Shown piece by piece: positions 46,877 to 56,215 of a stretch of DNA of 64,000 nucleotides. The DNA is from Mycobacterium sp. MFM001. Its GTDB lineage: Bacteria; Actinomycetota; Actinomycetes; Mycobacteriales; Mycobacteriaceae. The notes below the pieces were generated by a model that had not been told where the DNA came from, ran no database searches, and saw nothing but the letters and a program-made list of their open reading frames with translations. The DNA lies in contig NZ_BFAB01000007.1 of assembly GCF_003402475.1 (NCBI RefSeq), positions 248,001-312,000 of the forward strand, given 5' to 3'. The position numbers were made by a program, and so were the translations under genes. Position 1 is the first letter of the stretch; each line of letters starts with the position of its first letter.

Positions 46877-48688
46877 ATGGCAACAAAGACAACATTGGCA
46901 TCGCAAGCCGCATGCCTGGTGCTTCTCGCAGCCGTCGCCTTACCCGCCTGCACGCCGCGGCCGGATGGCCCCGCCCCGGCGGCGAAGCTGTTCTTCGCCG
47001 CGCTGTCCACCGGCGACACCGCAGCGGCCGCCGACCTCAGCGACGACCCGAGCGACGCCCGCGAAGCGCTCAACGCGGCATGGGCCGGTCTGCAGGCCAC
47101 CCACGTGGACACCGAAATCCTCGGCTCGAAGTACACCGAGGACACCGGCACGGTGGCCTACCGCTACACCTGGCATCTGCCCAAGGACCGGACCTGGACC
47201 TACGAGGGTCAGCTGAAGATGGCTCGCGACGAGGGTCGCTGGCTGGTCCGCTGGAGCACCACCGACCTGCACCCGCGGCTCGGCGAGCACCAGACGTTCG
47301 CACTGCGCGCCGACCCGCCGCGGCGGGCCTCGGTCAACGAAGTCGGCGGCACCGACGTGCTGGTGCCCGGCTACCTCTACCACTACACACTGGACGCCAC
47401 CCGGGCCGGAGCGAACCTGATCTCGACGGCCCGCGCCGTCGTCGACGCGCTGCACCCCTTCGACGAGGCGCTGAACGACCCGCAGCAACTGGCCGAGCAG
47501 GCCAGCTCGTCGGCCAAGCCGCTGGATCTGATCACGCTGCGCGTCGACGACAACAACAACGTCGCACCCGCGATCGGTCAGCTGCCCGGCGTGGTGATCA
47601 CCCCGCAGGCCGAGCTGCTGCCCACCGACGACCATTTCGCCCCCGCCCTGCTCAACGAGGTGAAAAAGGCCGTGGTCGACCAGCTCGACGGCGAGGCCGG
47701 CTGGCGGGTGGTCAGCGTCAACCAGAACGGCGTCGACGTCGCGGTGCTGCATGAGGTCGAGCCGTCGCCAGCGCCGTCGGTCTCGATCAGCCTGGACCGC
47801 TCCGTGCAGGACGCTGCCCAGCACGCCGTCGACACTCAGCCCGGCAAGGCGATGATCGTGGTGATCAGACCGTCGACCGGCGAGCTGTTGGCCGTCGCGC
47901 AAAACGGCGCCGCCGACGCCGACGGGCCGGTCGCCACCACCGGTCTCTACCCGCCGGGGTCGACGTTCAAGATGGTCACCGCGGGCGCGGCCATCGAGCG
48001 CGACATGGCCACCCCCAACACGCTGCTGGGTTGCCCCGGCGAGATCGACATCGGGCATCGCACCGTGCCCAACTACGGCGGATTCGACCTCGGGGTGGTG
48101 CCGATGTCGCGGGCGTTCGCCAGCTCCTGCAACACCACGTTCGCCGAACTGGCCAGCCGGATGCCGCCGCGCGGTTTGAGTCAGGCGGCCGCCCGGTACG
48201 GCCTCGGACTGGACTATCAGCTCGACGGCATCACCACGGTCACCGGTTCGGTGCCGCCGACGGTCGACCTGGCCGAGCGCACCGAAGACGGCTTCGGCCA
48301 AGGCAAGGTACTGGCCAGCCCGTTCGGCATGGCGCTGGTCGCGGCCACGGTGGCGGCCGGAAAAACCCCGGTACCACGGCTGATTGAAGGCCGGCCGACG
48401 ACAGTCAACGGCGACACCACTCCGATCACCCCGAAGATGCTCGACGGCCTGCGGCCGATGATGCGGCTCGTCGTGACCAACGGCACCGCCACCGACATCG
48501 CCGACTGCGGTGCGGTGTTCGGGAAGACCGGGGAAGCCGAGTTTCCCGGCGGGTCGCATTCCTGGTTCGCCGGCTACCGCGGCGACATGGCGTTCGCGGC
48601 GCTGATCGTCGGGGGCGGCAGTTCGGAACACGCGGTCCGGATGACCAAGCGGATGTTCCAGACGCTGCCAGGCGACTACCTGGCGTGA
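46877..48688 (+). CDS. Penicillin-binding lipoprotein (Rv2864c-like)
   Basis: A 603-residue class B PBP of the PBP-lipo type. Lipobox LPAC at residues 22-25. Then an NTF2-like MecA-N domain (about 35-150), a dimerisation region, and the transpeptidase domain with SxxK (STFK in YPPGSTFKMVTAGAAI), SxN (SCN in FASSCNTTFAEL) and KTG (KTGEAEF). It cross-links peptidoglycan outside the membrane. ATG 46877. Located as Rv2864c; the relBE and vapBC pairs that flank it in M. tuberculosis are absent. Confidence 0.94.
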   Translation: MATKTTLASQAACLVLLAAVALPACTPRPDGPAPAAKLFFAALSTGDTAAAADLSDDPSDAREALNAAWAGLQATHVDTEILGSKYTEDTGTVAYRYTWHLPKDRTWTYEGQLKMARDEGRWLVRWSTTDLHPRLGEHQTFALRADPPRRASVNEVGGTDVLVPGYLYHYTLDATRAGANLISTARAVVDALHPFDEALNDPQQLAEQASSSAKPLDLITLRVDDNNNVAPAIGQLPGVVITPQAELLPTDDHFAPALLNEVKKAVVDQLDGEAGWRVVSVNQNGVDVAVLHEVEPSPAPSVSISLDRSVQDAAQHAVDTQPGKAMIVVIRPSTGELLAVAQNGAADADGPVATTGLYPPGSTFKMVTAGAAIERDMATPNTLLGCPGEIDIGHRTVPNYGGFDLGVVPMSRAFASSCNTTFAELASRMPPRGLSQAAARYGLGLDYQLDGITTVTGSVPPTVDLAERTEDGFGQGKVLASPFGMALVAATVAAGKTPVPRLIEGRPTTVNGDTTPITPKMLDGLRPMMRLVVTNGTATDIADCGAVFGKTGEAEFPGGSHSWFAGYRGDMAFAALIVGGGSSEHAVRMTKRMFQTLPGDYLA

Positions 48689-48728
48689 CGCTGGGCTTTC
48701 CCGCTGGTGGCGGTAGATTGGTACCGCT

Positions 48729-49304
48729 ATGACGCGCCCCGACGAGCTGACCGAACTGCGGGTATCGGATGCCGACCGCAACGGCACGCTGCGGCGCCTG
48801 CACAATGCCGTCGCGCTCGGTCTGATCGATATCGGCGAGTTCGAGGAACGCTCGTCGCAGGTGTCGTACGCCCGCACCCGCAGCGAGCTCGACAGCCTCG
48901 TCGGCGACCTGCCCGGCCCGGGCGCGATCGTCACCTCGGCGGCCGACCGGGTCGAGCTGCGCGGCTGGCTGGGATCGCTCAAGCGGCACGGCGAATGGAT
49001 GGTGCCGACCAGGCTGGCACTGGTGCGCCGGGTGGGCTCATGCGAATTGGACCTCGTGCATGCCCGCTTCGCCGGGCCGGTCGTCGTGATAGAGCTCGAC
49101 ATGAAGTTCGGTGGCGTCGACATTCGCCTGCCCGACGGCGCCAGCGCCTCGATCGACGACGTCGAGGTCTACGCCGGCAGCGCAAGTGACCGCCGCAAGA
49201 ACCCGCCCGCCGAGGGGACGCCGCATGTGGTGTTGACCGGCCGGGTGGTGTGCGGCTCGGTGGTCATCCGCGGGCCGCGCCGGTCGCTGCTGCGCCGGCG
49301 CTAG
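48729..49304 (+). CDS. DUF1707 domain protein
   Basis: A 191-residue soluble protein. Residues 8-60 are the DUF1707 motif (ELRVSDADRNGTLRRLHNAVALGLIDIGEFEERSSQVSYARTRSELDSLVGDLP). The C-terminal part has beta strands (VVIELDMKFGGVDIRLPDGASASIDDVEVYAG) like a cell-wall-active-antibiotic-response (DUF2154) region. Follows the PBP lipoprotein gene by 40 bp. Function unknown. Confidence 0.85.
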   Translation: MTRPDELTELRVSDADRNGTLRRLHNAVALGLIDIGEFEERSSQVSYARTRSELDSLVGDLPGPGAIVTSAADRVELRGWLGSLKRHGEWMVPTRLALVRRVGSCELDLVHARFAGPVVVIELDMKFGGVDIRLPDGASASIDDVEVYAGSASDRRKNPPAEGTPHVVLTGRVVCGSVVIRGPRRSLLRRR

Positions 49305-49321
49305 CGATCGGCGCTAGCGCC
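49297..49321. repeat. Palindromic repeat between convergent genes
   Basis: GGCGCTAGCG occurs at 49297-49306 and 49310-49319, and GGCGCTAGCGCC (49310-49321) is a perfect palindrome. It covers both converging stop codons and may terminate both genes. Confidence 0.5.
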
Positions 49322-49751
49322 TGAAAAGCCCGACCCCGACGCGCGCCAGCCGGCCCCATCCGCGTGGCCGGCCGAGCAGCTTGAGCATCAGCGGGCCGGC
49401 ATTGAAGTACGAAACCCGCTGCGCAATCAGACTGTCGGTGAACGTGAACCGATCGACGGCGTCCCACGCGATCGGTTTGCCTCCATACGTTCCGCTCAAG
49501 GTGAATTCGATGAACACCTCCTGGCCGCTATGGCCGACGGCGTGCACGTCGGCGTGCAGGTCGGGAACCAGGACGAACAGCCGGTGAAACGCCGACCGGC
49601 ACGCCTGCTTGCCCCGCAGGGTGCCCATCATGGGCTGGATCAGCACGATGTCGTCGCTCCATAACGCTTCGTGCTTGGCGAGGTTCGGCGTGCGCCAGGT
49701 GTCGGCGAACCGCTCGGCGAACTCGGCAGCGAACTCGGCGTCGACGTGCAT
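49314..49751 (-). CDS. SnoaL/NTF2-like protein
   Basis: A 145-residue protein with the cone-shaped NTF2 pattern: [62 protein letters not shown], then [25 protein letters not shown]. Such proteins are small hydrolases, isomerases or ligand binders; no function can be assigned. ATG 49751 is preferred over TTG 49760. Divergent from mapB. Confidence 0.82.
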   Translation of the reverse strand: MHVDAEFAAEFAERFADTWRTPNLAKHEALWSDDIVLIQPMMGTLRGKQACRSAFHRLFVLVPDLHADVHAVGHSGQEVFIEFTLSGTYGGKPIAWDAVDRFTFTDSLIAQRVSYFNAGPLMLKLLGRPRGWGRLARVGVGLFRR

Positions 49752-49791
49752 GCTCGTCAATGTATCGGCGGGGTCCGACTACGCTGGCGAC

Positions 49792-50649
49792 ATGCCTGTT
49801 CGCACCGCGCTTTCCCCGGGCGTGCTGTCCCCGACGCGCCCGGTGCCCAAGTCGATCCCGCGCCCGGAGTACGTCGGCAAGTCCACCGCACGCGAGGGCA
49901 GCGAGCCCTGGGTGCAAACGCCAGAGGTGATCGAGAAGATGCGCGTCGCGGGTCGCATTGCCGCTGGCGCGCTGGCCGAAGCGGGTAAGGCCGTCGCACC
50001 CGGGGTCACCACCGACGAGCTGGACCGCATCGCCCACGACTACATGGTCGACCACGGCGCCTACCCGTCGACGCTGGGTTACAAGGGCTATCCGAAGTCG
50101 TGCTGCACCTCGCTGAACGAGGTGATCTGCCACGGCATCCCCGATTCGACGGTCATTGAGGACGGTGACATCGTCAACATCGACGTCACTGCCTACATCG
50201 ACGGCGTGCACGGCGACACCAACGCGACGTTCCTGGCCGGCGACGTGACCGAAGAGCACCGGCTGCTCGTCGAGCGCACCCACGAGGCGACAATGCGTGC
50301 GATCAAGGCCGTCAAGCCGGGCCGGTCGTTGTCGGTGGTCGGGCGCGTCATCGAGTCGTACGCAAACCGGTTCGGCTACAACGTAGTTCGCGATTTCACC
50401 GGCCACGGCATCGGCACCACGTTCCACAACGGGCTGGTGGTGCTGCACTACGACCAGCCATCGGTCACCACGATCCTGGAGCCGGGAATGACGTTCACCA
50501 TCGAGCCGATGATCAATCTCGGCGCGCTGGACTACGAAATATGGGACGACGGCTGGACGGTGGTCACCAGGGACCGCAAGTGGACCGCGCAATTCGAGCA
50601 CACGCTGCTGGTCACCGAGACCGGCGCCGAAATCCTGACGCTGCCGTGA
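49792..50649 (+). CDS. mapB: Methionine aminopeptidase
   Basis: Removes N-terminal Met from nascent proteins with two divalent metals. The 285-residue protein has the MapB-type N-terminal arm ([29 protein letters not shown]). Metal ligands: Asp in [11 protein letters not shown] and HGDTNATF, His in FTGHGIG, Glu in FTIEPM and FEHTLLV. ATG 49792; equivalent to Rv2861c. In M. tuberculosis glnA4 follows; here cobQ does. Confidence 0.95.
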   Translation: MPVRTALSPGVLSPTRPVPKSIPRPEYVGKSTAREGSEPWVQTPEVIEKMRVAGRIAAGALAEAGKAVAPGVTTDELDRIAHDYMVDHGAYPSTLGYKGYPKSCCTSLNEVICHGIPDSTVIEDGDIVNIDVTAYIDGVHGDTNATFLAGDVTEEHRLLVERTHEATMRAIKAVKPGRSLSVVGRVIESYANRFGYNVVRDFTGHGIGTTFHNGLVVLHYDQPSVTTILEPGMTFTIEPMINLGALDYEIWDDGWTVVTRDRKWTAQFEHTLLVTETGAEILTLP

Positions 50650-50659
50650 CGCGCGTGCC

Positions 50660-50718
50660 GCGACTGTGCGGTTTGATACGCCCTCCGCGGCGTGTCGCGT
50701 ATGAAACCGCACACTCGC
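50660..50718 (+). repeat. Long imperfect inverted repeat after mapB
   Basis: GTGCGGTTTGATACGC (50666-50681) pairs with GCGTATGAAACCGCAC (50697-50712) with one mismatch; the stem extends outward with a further mismatch. A 15-nt loop separates the arms. Likely a mapB terminator or a dispersed palindromic element. Confidence 0.6.
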
Positions 50719-50728
50719 CGCAACCACA

Positions 50729-52228
50729 GTGAGTGGTGCTCTGCTGGTGGCGGGCACCAGCTCCGACGCCGGCAAATCCATGGTGGTCGCGGGACTGTGC
50801 CGACTGCTGGCCCGCAAGGGCATCCGGGTCGCCCCGTTCAAGGCGCAGAACATGTCGAACAACTCGGCGGTCACCGTCGAAGGCGGCGAAATCGGCCGGG
50901 CGCAGGCCATGCAGGCCAGGGCCGCGGGCTTACAGCCGAGCGTCAGGTTCAACCCGATCCTGCTCAAGCCCGGCAGCGATCGCACGTCGCAGCTGGTGAT
51001 CCGCGGCCGGGTCGCCGACTCGGTCACCGCAGCCGACTACTGGTCGCACCGCGAACACCTGGCGACCGTCGTGACAGACGAATTATCAAGTCTACGAGCA
51101 GAATTCGACGCGGTAATCTGCGAGGGCGCCGGCTCGCCGGCCGAGATCAACCTGCGGGCAACCGATGTGGCCAACATGGGATTGGCCCGGGCCGCGAACC
51201 TGCCGGTGATCCTGGTCGGCGACATCGACCGCGGCGGCCTGCTGGCCCACCTGTTCGGCACCGTCGCGATACTCGACCCGCAAGACCAGGCGCTGATCGC
51301 CGGGTTCGTCGTCAACAAATTCCGCGGCGACCCCGCACTGCTGGAACCCGGCCTGCGCCAACTGGCCGAGCTCACTGGCCGCCCCACCTACGGAGTGCTG
51401 CCGCACGCCGACGAGCTCTGGCTGGACGCCGAGGATTCCGTCTCCGTACTGGCCCACCGGGTCCTGGGCACCCCGCAGCCTCCGCGCGGCCGGCAGTGGT
51501 TGCGTGTCGCTGCGGTCAGGCTGCCGCGAATCTCCAACTCCACCGACGTCGAGGCACTGGCCTGCGAGCCCGGGGTGCTGGTGCGATGGGTCACCGAGCC
51601 TGCCGACCTCGCCGACGCCGACGTGATCGTGCTGCCGGGCAGCAAGGCCACCGTCGCCGACCTCCAGTGGGTGCGTGAGCAAGGGCTGGCCGACGGCCTG
51701 GTGGCGCACGCTGCGTCGGGCCGGCCGCTGCTGGGCATCTGCGGCGGCTTCCAGATGCTGTGCTGTTCGATCGACGACCCGGTGGAGACGCGATCCGGTC
51801 GCGTCGAGGGTTTGGGCCTTCTGGACGTCGATGTCGCGTTCGACACCGACAAGGTGCTGCGGCGGTGGCAGAACCCGTTGACCGGCTACGAGATCCACCA
51901 CGGGCGGGTGACCCGCTGTGCCGAGGCCGCTTGGTTCGACGCGGACGCATCGCCGCAGGGGTATCGCCGCGAGCATGTGTTCGGCACCCATTGGCACGGG
52001 CTGTTCGACAACGACCATTTCCGCCGCCAGTGGCTGAGAGTCGCGGCCGCCGCGGCCGGCCGGAGCGGTTTCGTTGTGGCTGACGATGTCAATGTGGCGG
52101 CCCGCCGCGATGCCCAATTGGACGTAATGGCCGATTTATTGGACGCTCACGCCGACATGGATGCCATTATCGGACTGCTCGACGACGGACCGCCGCCGCG
52201 CCCGACCCTCGTCGCCGACTTGACGTAG
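50729..52228 (+). CDS. cobQ: Cobyric acid synthase
   Basis: Glutamine- and ATP-dependent amidation of four carboxylates of adenosylcobyrinate a,c-diamide in B12 synthesis. It has 499 residues. The N-terminal DTBS/BioD-like ATPase has [17 protein letters not shown] and [12 protein letters not shown]. The C-terminal class I glutaminase has Cys in [11 protein letters not shown] and His in GTHWHGLF. It starts at GTG 50729 (GTG 50733 is out of frame). Matches cobQ1 (Rv0255c) by recall, which in M. tuberculosis is elsewhere, with cobU. No other cobalamin synthesis gene is adjacent. Confidence 0.93.
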   Translation: MSGALLVAGTSSDAGKSMVVAGLCRLLARKGIRVAPFKAQNMSNNSAVTVEGGEIGRAQAMQARAAGLQPSVRFNPILLKPGSDRTSQLVIRGRVADSVTAADYWSHREHLATVVTDELSSLRAEFDAVICEGAGSPAEINLRATDVANMGLARAANLPVILVGDIDRGGLLAHLFGTVAILDPQDQALIAGFVVNKFRGDPALLEPGLRQLAELTGRPTYGVLPHADELWLDAEDSVSVLAHRVLGTPQPPRGRQWLRVAAVRLPRISNSTDVEALACEPGVLVRWVTEPADLADADVIVLPGSKATVADLQWVREQGLADGLVAHAASGRPLLGICGGFQMLCCSIDDPVETRSGRVEGLGLLDVDVAFDTDKVLRRWQNPLTGYEIHHGRVTRCAEAAWFDADASPQGYRREHVFGTHWHGLFDNDHFRRQWLRVAAAAAGRSGFVVADDVNVAARRDAQLDVMADLLDAHADMDAIIGLLDDGPPPRPTLVADLT

Positions 52229-52235
52229 TCGCGTC

Positions 52236-52259
52236 AAACCCTCACTGCACCAAGGGTTT
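52236..52259 (+). terminator. Stem-loop after cobQ
   Basis: AAACCCT (52236-52242) pairs with AGGGTTT (52253-52259), 10-nt loop, 7 bp after the cobQ stop. Confidence 0.5.
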
Positions 52260-52385
52260 ACGCCCGTCTCAGCAGCCACATGCGTCGCTTCGCACGCGGC
52301 GCCCGAGAAATCTGCGCCTGATAGTGGCCTGAGAGTCCGTGCAGAAACGCCCCGCGCACCGGCCAATTGGCGCTACCTTGCACAG

Positions 52386-52952
52386 GTGCCTTCGACGATG
52401 ATGACCACCGTCGACGGATTCCCCATCGAGGTCAATCTGGCAGGTCCGGAAAAGGGTTCCGTCGTGGTGGTGTTGGGTGCGGCGCAGCGGGCGCTCGCCG
52501 CCTATGACCCGGTGTGCGAACGCTTGCACACCGCGTCGCTGCGGACGATTGTCATCGGGCCGGACCAACGGCTGACCCCCAAATCGGTGGTCGGGATCAT
52601 GGACGTACTCGACATCAACTGGGGCGTGCTGGTCGGCGACCGCATCGGCGGCGAGTTGGCCTGGGAGTTGGCCGCCACCCGGCTCGACCGGTTCACCAGC
52701 CTGATCGTCATCGACCGTGGGCACCCCCGGGTCGCCGATCCGACCGGAGTGATCCGCGACGCCCACTGCCCGCCGGTGGAGATCAACACCACCGCGCTGG
52801 TCAGTACTCCGGCCTCCCAGGCGGTCGCGCGCGCCAGCCAACGTTGGGTCTACGCCGACTACCGCATCGTGGAGCTGCTGAGCCGGCGCAATGCGCAGGA
52901 GTCCACCGCACAACTGGCTGCCGAGATCGTCCTGCGCACCAGCACCTGGTAA
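52386..52952 (+). CDS. Alpha/beta-hydrolase-fold protein without catalytic Ser
   Basis: A 188-residue protein with the fold's central strands (GSVVVVLGAAQRALAAYDPVCERL, TIVIGPDQRL). The nucleophile elbow reads LVGDRIGGELAWELA, so the expected GxSxG Ser is Arg. After RFTSLIVIDRGHPRVA it is shorter than active hydrolases (usually about 260 residues) and has no clear catalytic His. It may be a degenerate but maintained binding protein. GTG 52386 or ATG 52398/52401 could start it. It precedes the glutamine-amidotransferase gene by about 30 bp. Confidence 0.75.
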   Translation: MPSTMMTTVDGFPIEVNLAGPEKGSVVVVLGAAQRALAAYDPVCERLHTASLRTIVIGPDQRLTPKSVVGIMDVLDINWGVLVGDRIGGELAWELAATRLDRFTSLIVIDRGHPRVADPTGVIRDAHCPPVEINTTALVSTPASQAVARASQRWVYADYRIVELLSRRNAQESTAQLAAEIVLRTSTW

Positions 52953-52983
52953 CCCAGCGGCGGATCGTGCCTACGGTGGTGGC

Positions 52984-53769
52984 GTGCACGCCTCAAGGAT
53001 TGGCGGCGACCCGCAGCGCCTGGCTGCGCCGCGCTTGCGATCGCCGCAGAGACCGCCGGTGATCGGCATGACCACCTACCTGGATCAGGCCCAGACCGGA
53101 ATTTGGGATGTTCGCGCCAGCTTTTTGCCGGCTGCCTACTTTCAGGGCGTCACGCTCGCCGGGGGTGTGGCGGTGTTGCTGCCGCCGCAGCCCGTCGACG
53201 CCGGCATCGCCGCGCGAGTGCTCGACGGCCTGGACGGACTGGTGATCACCGGCGGCAAGGATGTCGACCCGGCCGCCTACGGCCAGCCGCCGCACCCGGC
53301 CAGCGACGAACCCGGGCCGGAGCGCGACGCGTGGGAGTTCGCGCTGCTGCGCGGGGCGCTCGATCGGAAACTGCCGGTGCTGGGCATCTGCCGCGGCGCC
53401 CAGGTGCTCAACGTGGCGCTCGGCGGAACGCTGCACCAGCACCTGCCCGACGTCATCGGGCACAGCGGCCATCGGGCCGGCAACGCCGTGTTCACCACAT
53501 TGGGGGTGCGCACGTTGCGCGGAACCCGGCTGGCGAAACTGCTGGGGGAGTCGGCCGACGTGCGCTGCTATCACCACCAGGCCATCGCCGACGTCGCCGA
53601 CGGCCTGGTGGTCAGCGCGTGGGATGCCGACGGCGTGGTCGAGGCCCTCGAGTTGCCCGGCGACGAATTTGTGCTCGCCGTGCAGTGGCATCCGGAGGAA
53701 AGCCTCGACGATTTGCGGCTGTTCGCCGCGATCGTGGACGCGGCGCGGGCGTATGCGAGCGTGGCCTGA
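52984..53769 (+). CDS. Gamma-glutamyl-gamma-aminobutyrate hydrolase-like class I amidotransferase (Rv2859c-like)
   Basis: A 261-residue peptidase C26 protein of the PuuD type, which hydrolyses gamma-glutamylated amines. Nucleophile Cys in VLGICRGAQVLNVALGGTLHQHLPD; His-Glu in LAVQWHPEES. GTG 52984 is the first start consistent with the neighbour. In M. tuberculosis Rv2859c lies between glnA4 (a gamma-glutamylpolyamine-synthetase-like gene) and aldC. Both partners are missing here, leaving the hydrolase and the SDR. Its stop overlaps the SDR start by one base (TGATG). Confidence 0.9.
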   Translation: MHASRIGGDPQRLAAPRLRSPQRPPVIGMTTYLDQAQTGIWDVRASFLPAAYFQGVTLAGGVAVLLPPQPVDAGIAARVLDGLDGLVITGGKDVDPAAYGQPPHPASDEPGPERDAWEFALLRGALDRKLPVLGICRGAQVLNVALGGTLHQHLPDVIGHSGHRAGNAVFTTLGVRTLRGTRLAKLLGESADVRCYHHQAIADVADGLVVSAWDADGVVEALELPGDEFVLAVQWHPEESLDDLRLFAAIVDAARAYASVA

Positions 53770-54542
53770 TGGATCTGACTCAGCGGCTGGCCGGCAGGGT
53801 CGCCGTCGTCACCGGCGCGGGTAGCGGCATCGGCCTGGCCGCGGCGCGACGACTGCACGCCGAGGGAGCCACAATAGTCGTCGGTGACATCGACGAACGC
53901 GCTGGCGCCAAGGCGGCCGACGAGTTGGCCGGTTCGTTTGTGCCGGTGGATGTTTCGGACGAAGCCGCTGTCAACGCGCTGTTCGACACCGCCGCGGCAA
54001 GCCACGGCACGGTCGACATCGCGGTCAACAACGCCGGCATCTCCCCACCCGACGACGAGCTGATCGAGAACACCGAGCCGGCGGTGTGGCAGCGGGTACA
54101 AGACGTCAACCTCAAATCGGTGTACTTGTGCAGCCGGGCGGCGTTGCGGCACATGGTCCCTGCGGGCAAGGGCGCCATTGTCAACGTCGCCTCCTTCGTC
54201 GCGGTGATGGGTTCGGCCACCTCGCAGATCTCCTACACCGCGTCCAAAGGCGGCGTGCTGGCGATGTCCCGCGAGCTGGGTGTCCAGTTCGCCCGCCAGG
54301 GCATCCGGGTCAACGCGCTGTGCCCAGGCCCCGTGAATACTCCGCTGCTGACTGAGCTTTTCGCTAAGGACCCCGAACGCGCCGCACGCCGGCTGGTTCA
54401 CGTGCCGATGGGCCGATTCGCCGAGGCGCACGAAATTGCCGCCGCCGTCGCGTTTCTCGCCAGTGATGACGCGTCGTTCATCACCGCGTCGACGTTCCTG
54501 GTCGACGGCGGCATCAGCGCCGCCTACGTCACTCCGCTGTAG
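53769..54542 (+). CDS. SDR-family oxidoreductase (Rv2857c-like)
   Basis: A 257-residue NAD(P)-dependent dehydrogenase. Cofactor motif VAVVTGAGSGIGLAAARRL, NNAG in DIAVNNAGISPPD, and a Tyr-Lys pair in YTASKGG preceded by NVASFVA. The C-terminal segment LASDDASFITASTFLVDGG is typical of glucose/3-oxoacyl-type SDRs. The ATG overlaps the preceding stop, indicating coupling to the amidotransferase. Matches Rv2857c by position. Substrate unknown. Confidence 0.92.
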   Translation: MDLTQRLAGRVAVVTGAGSGIGLAAARRLHAEGATIVVGDIDERAGAKAADELAGSFVPVDVSDEAAVNALFDTAAASHGTVDIAVNNAGISPPDDELIENTEPAVWQRVQDVNLKSVYLCSRAALRHMVPAGKGAIVNVASFVAVMGSATSQISYTASKGGVLAMSRELGVQFARQGIRVNALCPGPVNTPLLTELFAKDPERAARRLVHVPMGRFAEAHEIAAAVAFLASDDASFITASTFLVDGGISAAYVTPL

Positions 54543-54545
54543 TGG

Positions 54546-55658
54546 CTACCCGGCGGATGGTGAACGCGGAATCACGGTGGGCCGCATGTCGTATTGCGGA
54601 GTCGTACCGCCCGCAACGCGCCCGGCCATGTTCGTGATCGGCATCAGCGGCATGCCGGCAGGCGTGCTTGCCGGTGCCGCACTCACGCCGCCGGCGGGCA
54701 CTACCGCAGCGGATTGGCTTGCAGCGCTTGGGATTGCGGTCCACGCTTGCGGCGCCGACAGCGGTCCGATCGAGACCGCTTTGCCTATGCCCGCGGACAC
54801 CGCCCCACCTGCACTCAAGGCCGGCGTCGAGCCCAGCACGCCTGCGAGACCCGATCCGGCCGCCTTGACGCTCGAGGCGGCCGCGGCTGCCGGAACTGCG
54901 CCGGCTTTCGCGAACGAAAGCCCCCGCATCAGAAAAGTCAGCGGGTAGGTCGCGAATCTCGCTGGGATTGCGAGGGTATTCAGAGATGAGGTCAACGAAG
55001 ACAGCGACGGTGTCCCCGGCGTCGACGGCGACGTGAGCCCCTGCAGCACGGAAGGCACCGACGACAGCACCTGCGGAGCTGTCGCCATGACGGTGCCCGC
55101 ATTGCCGCCGGCCAGTCCCGCCGTCGTCGTGGTCGGCGGCGGTGCGCTGAACGGCGTCACCTGTGAGGCCGCCGCGGACGACCCGGCGTAGCCGTACATG
55201 GCCGCCGCATCCTGGGCCCACATTTGTTCGTAGTGTGCCTCGGTGGCGGCGATCGCCGGCGCGTTCTGTCCCAGCACATTGGTCGCGATCAGCGCCGTCA
55301 GCGCAGCGCGGTTGGCCGCGATAAGCGGCGGCGGGACAGTCATCGCGAACGCAGTTTCGTAGGCTGCGACGGCAGCTTTGGCCTGCGCGGCGGTCTGCCC
55401 GGCTTGCGCGGCGGTGGTGTGCAGCCAGGTCACATAGGGTGCGGCCGCGGCGGCCATCGCGGTCGACGACGGGCCCAGCCACGGCCCGGCGGTCAGCCCG
55501 GCGACCACCGACGAGTAAGAGACTGCCGCCGAGCCGAGAGCGGCGGCCAGGTCGTCCCACGCCGACGCGGCAGTCAGCATCGACCCCGGGCCTGGTCCGG
55601 AATACATTCGGGCAGAGTTGATTTCGGGTGGCAACAAGCCGTAGTCCATAAAAGACAT
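54546..55658 (-). CDS. PPE-family protein with altered WxG and SVP motifs
   Basis: A 370-residue PPE protein secreted by type VII systems. The PPE domain spans 1-180 ([21 protein letters not shown]). The WxG turn reads WDD ([10 protein letters not shown]), lacking the usual Gly, and the SVP signature GxxSVPxxW reads GPLSAPQAW. The C-terminus is Ala/Gly/Pro-rich with a [14 protein letters not shown] end. AGGAGA precedes ATG 55658. Last gene of the PE-PPE-orphan-PPE run; its stop is 3 bp from the convergent SDR. Confidence 0.93.
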   Translation of the reverse strand: MSFMDYGLLPPEINSARMYSGPGPGSMLTAASAWDDLAAALGSAAVSYSSVVAGLTAGPWLGPSSTAMAAAAAPYVTWLHTTAAQAGQTAAQAKAAVAAYETAFAMTVPPPLIAANRAALTALIATNVLGQNAPAIAATEAHYEQMWAQDAAAMYGYAGSSAAASQVTPFSAPPPTTTTAGLAGGNAGTVMATAPQVLSSVPSVLQGLTSPSTPGTPSLSSLTSSLNTLAIPARFATYPLTFLMRGLSFAKAGAVPAAAAASSVKAAGSGLAGVLGSTPALSAGGAVSAGIGKAVSIGPLSAPQAWTAIPSAASQSAAVVPAGGVSAAPASTPAGMPLMPITNMAGRVAGGTTPQYDMRPTVIPRSPSAG

Positions 55659-55770
55659 CGAGTTCTCCTGGAAAAAGAAATGGATTTGTGCGACGCCGCA
55701 GCCAATGACGGGCGTCGATTACCGCGTCGCGAGCCAGCGCTCCACGGGGTCAGCGATCAGCGCTGACCGA

Positions 55771-56160
55771 TCAGCGACGGGCGATGCAGAAGTGGGTTAG
55801 GAGATCTCGGCCGGAATGAGCCGTTGCTGGTGCACGAGCCTGCGTTCCATCCGGCCGCCACGAGATGCACGGCAACGAAATTGGTGACGGAAAGGCCTGC
55901 GATACCGGTATCACGCGCAGTGGAGTCGGTGGCCGATCGCGATGCAGGCCCGCGGACTTGAACGGTGTGTGACTCGCCGGTGACGACGCGTGGTCGAGAT
56001 GCACCTGCTCGACGCTGACAGTGAGCGTCGTCGAATCGGTGTCAGGTGTGGTGCGTTCGACGCGCAGCAGCCAGCATCCCGCGACGGCGGCGAGCACGCC
56101 TACCACCGCGACAATGGCGATGGCCGATCGCGACGGTGTGCGCGCCTCGCTGGATTTCAC
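55771..56160 (-). CDS. Hypothetical exported or membrane-anchored protein between PPE genes
   Basis: A 129-residue frame from GTG 56160. One N-terminal hydrophobic segment (SAIAIVAVVGVLAAVAGCWLL) is followed by an extracytoplasmic-looking stretch (ERTTPDTDSTTLTVSVEQVHLDHASS), then Pro/Ser/Arg-rich sequence of poor quality. The first half looks genuine; the tail may be read past a frameshift. No family recognised. If unreal, 55659-56215 is a 557-bp gap. Confidence 0.45.
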   Translation of the reverse strand: MKSSEARTPSRSAIAIVAVVGVLAAVAGCWLLRVERTTPDTDSTTLTVSVEQVHLDHASSPASHTPFKSAGLHRDRPPTPLRVIPVSQAFPSPISLPCISWRPDGTQARAPATAHSGRDLLTHFCIARR

Positions 56161-56215
56161 AATGTCTCGAATCTAGCAGCGCGCAGGGAGAACGACAGCG
56201 CAACCGATGCGGCGG

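Noticed and set aside
50729..52228. A full cobalamin biosynthesis cluster around cobQ
   Set aside because: Neighbouring genes are mapB, a hydrolase-like gene and an amidotransferase; no other cob gene is in the window.
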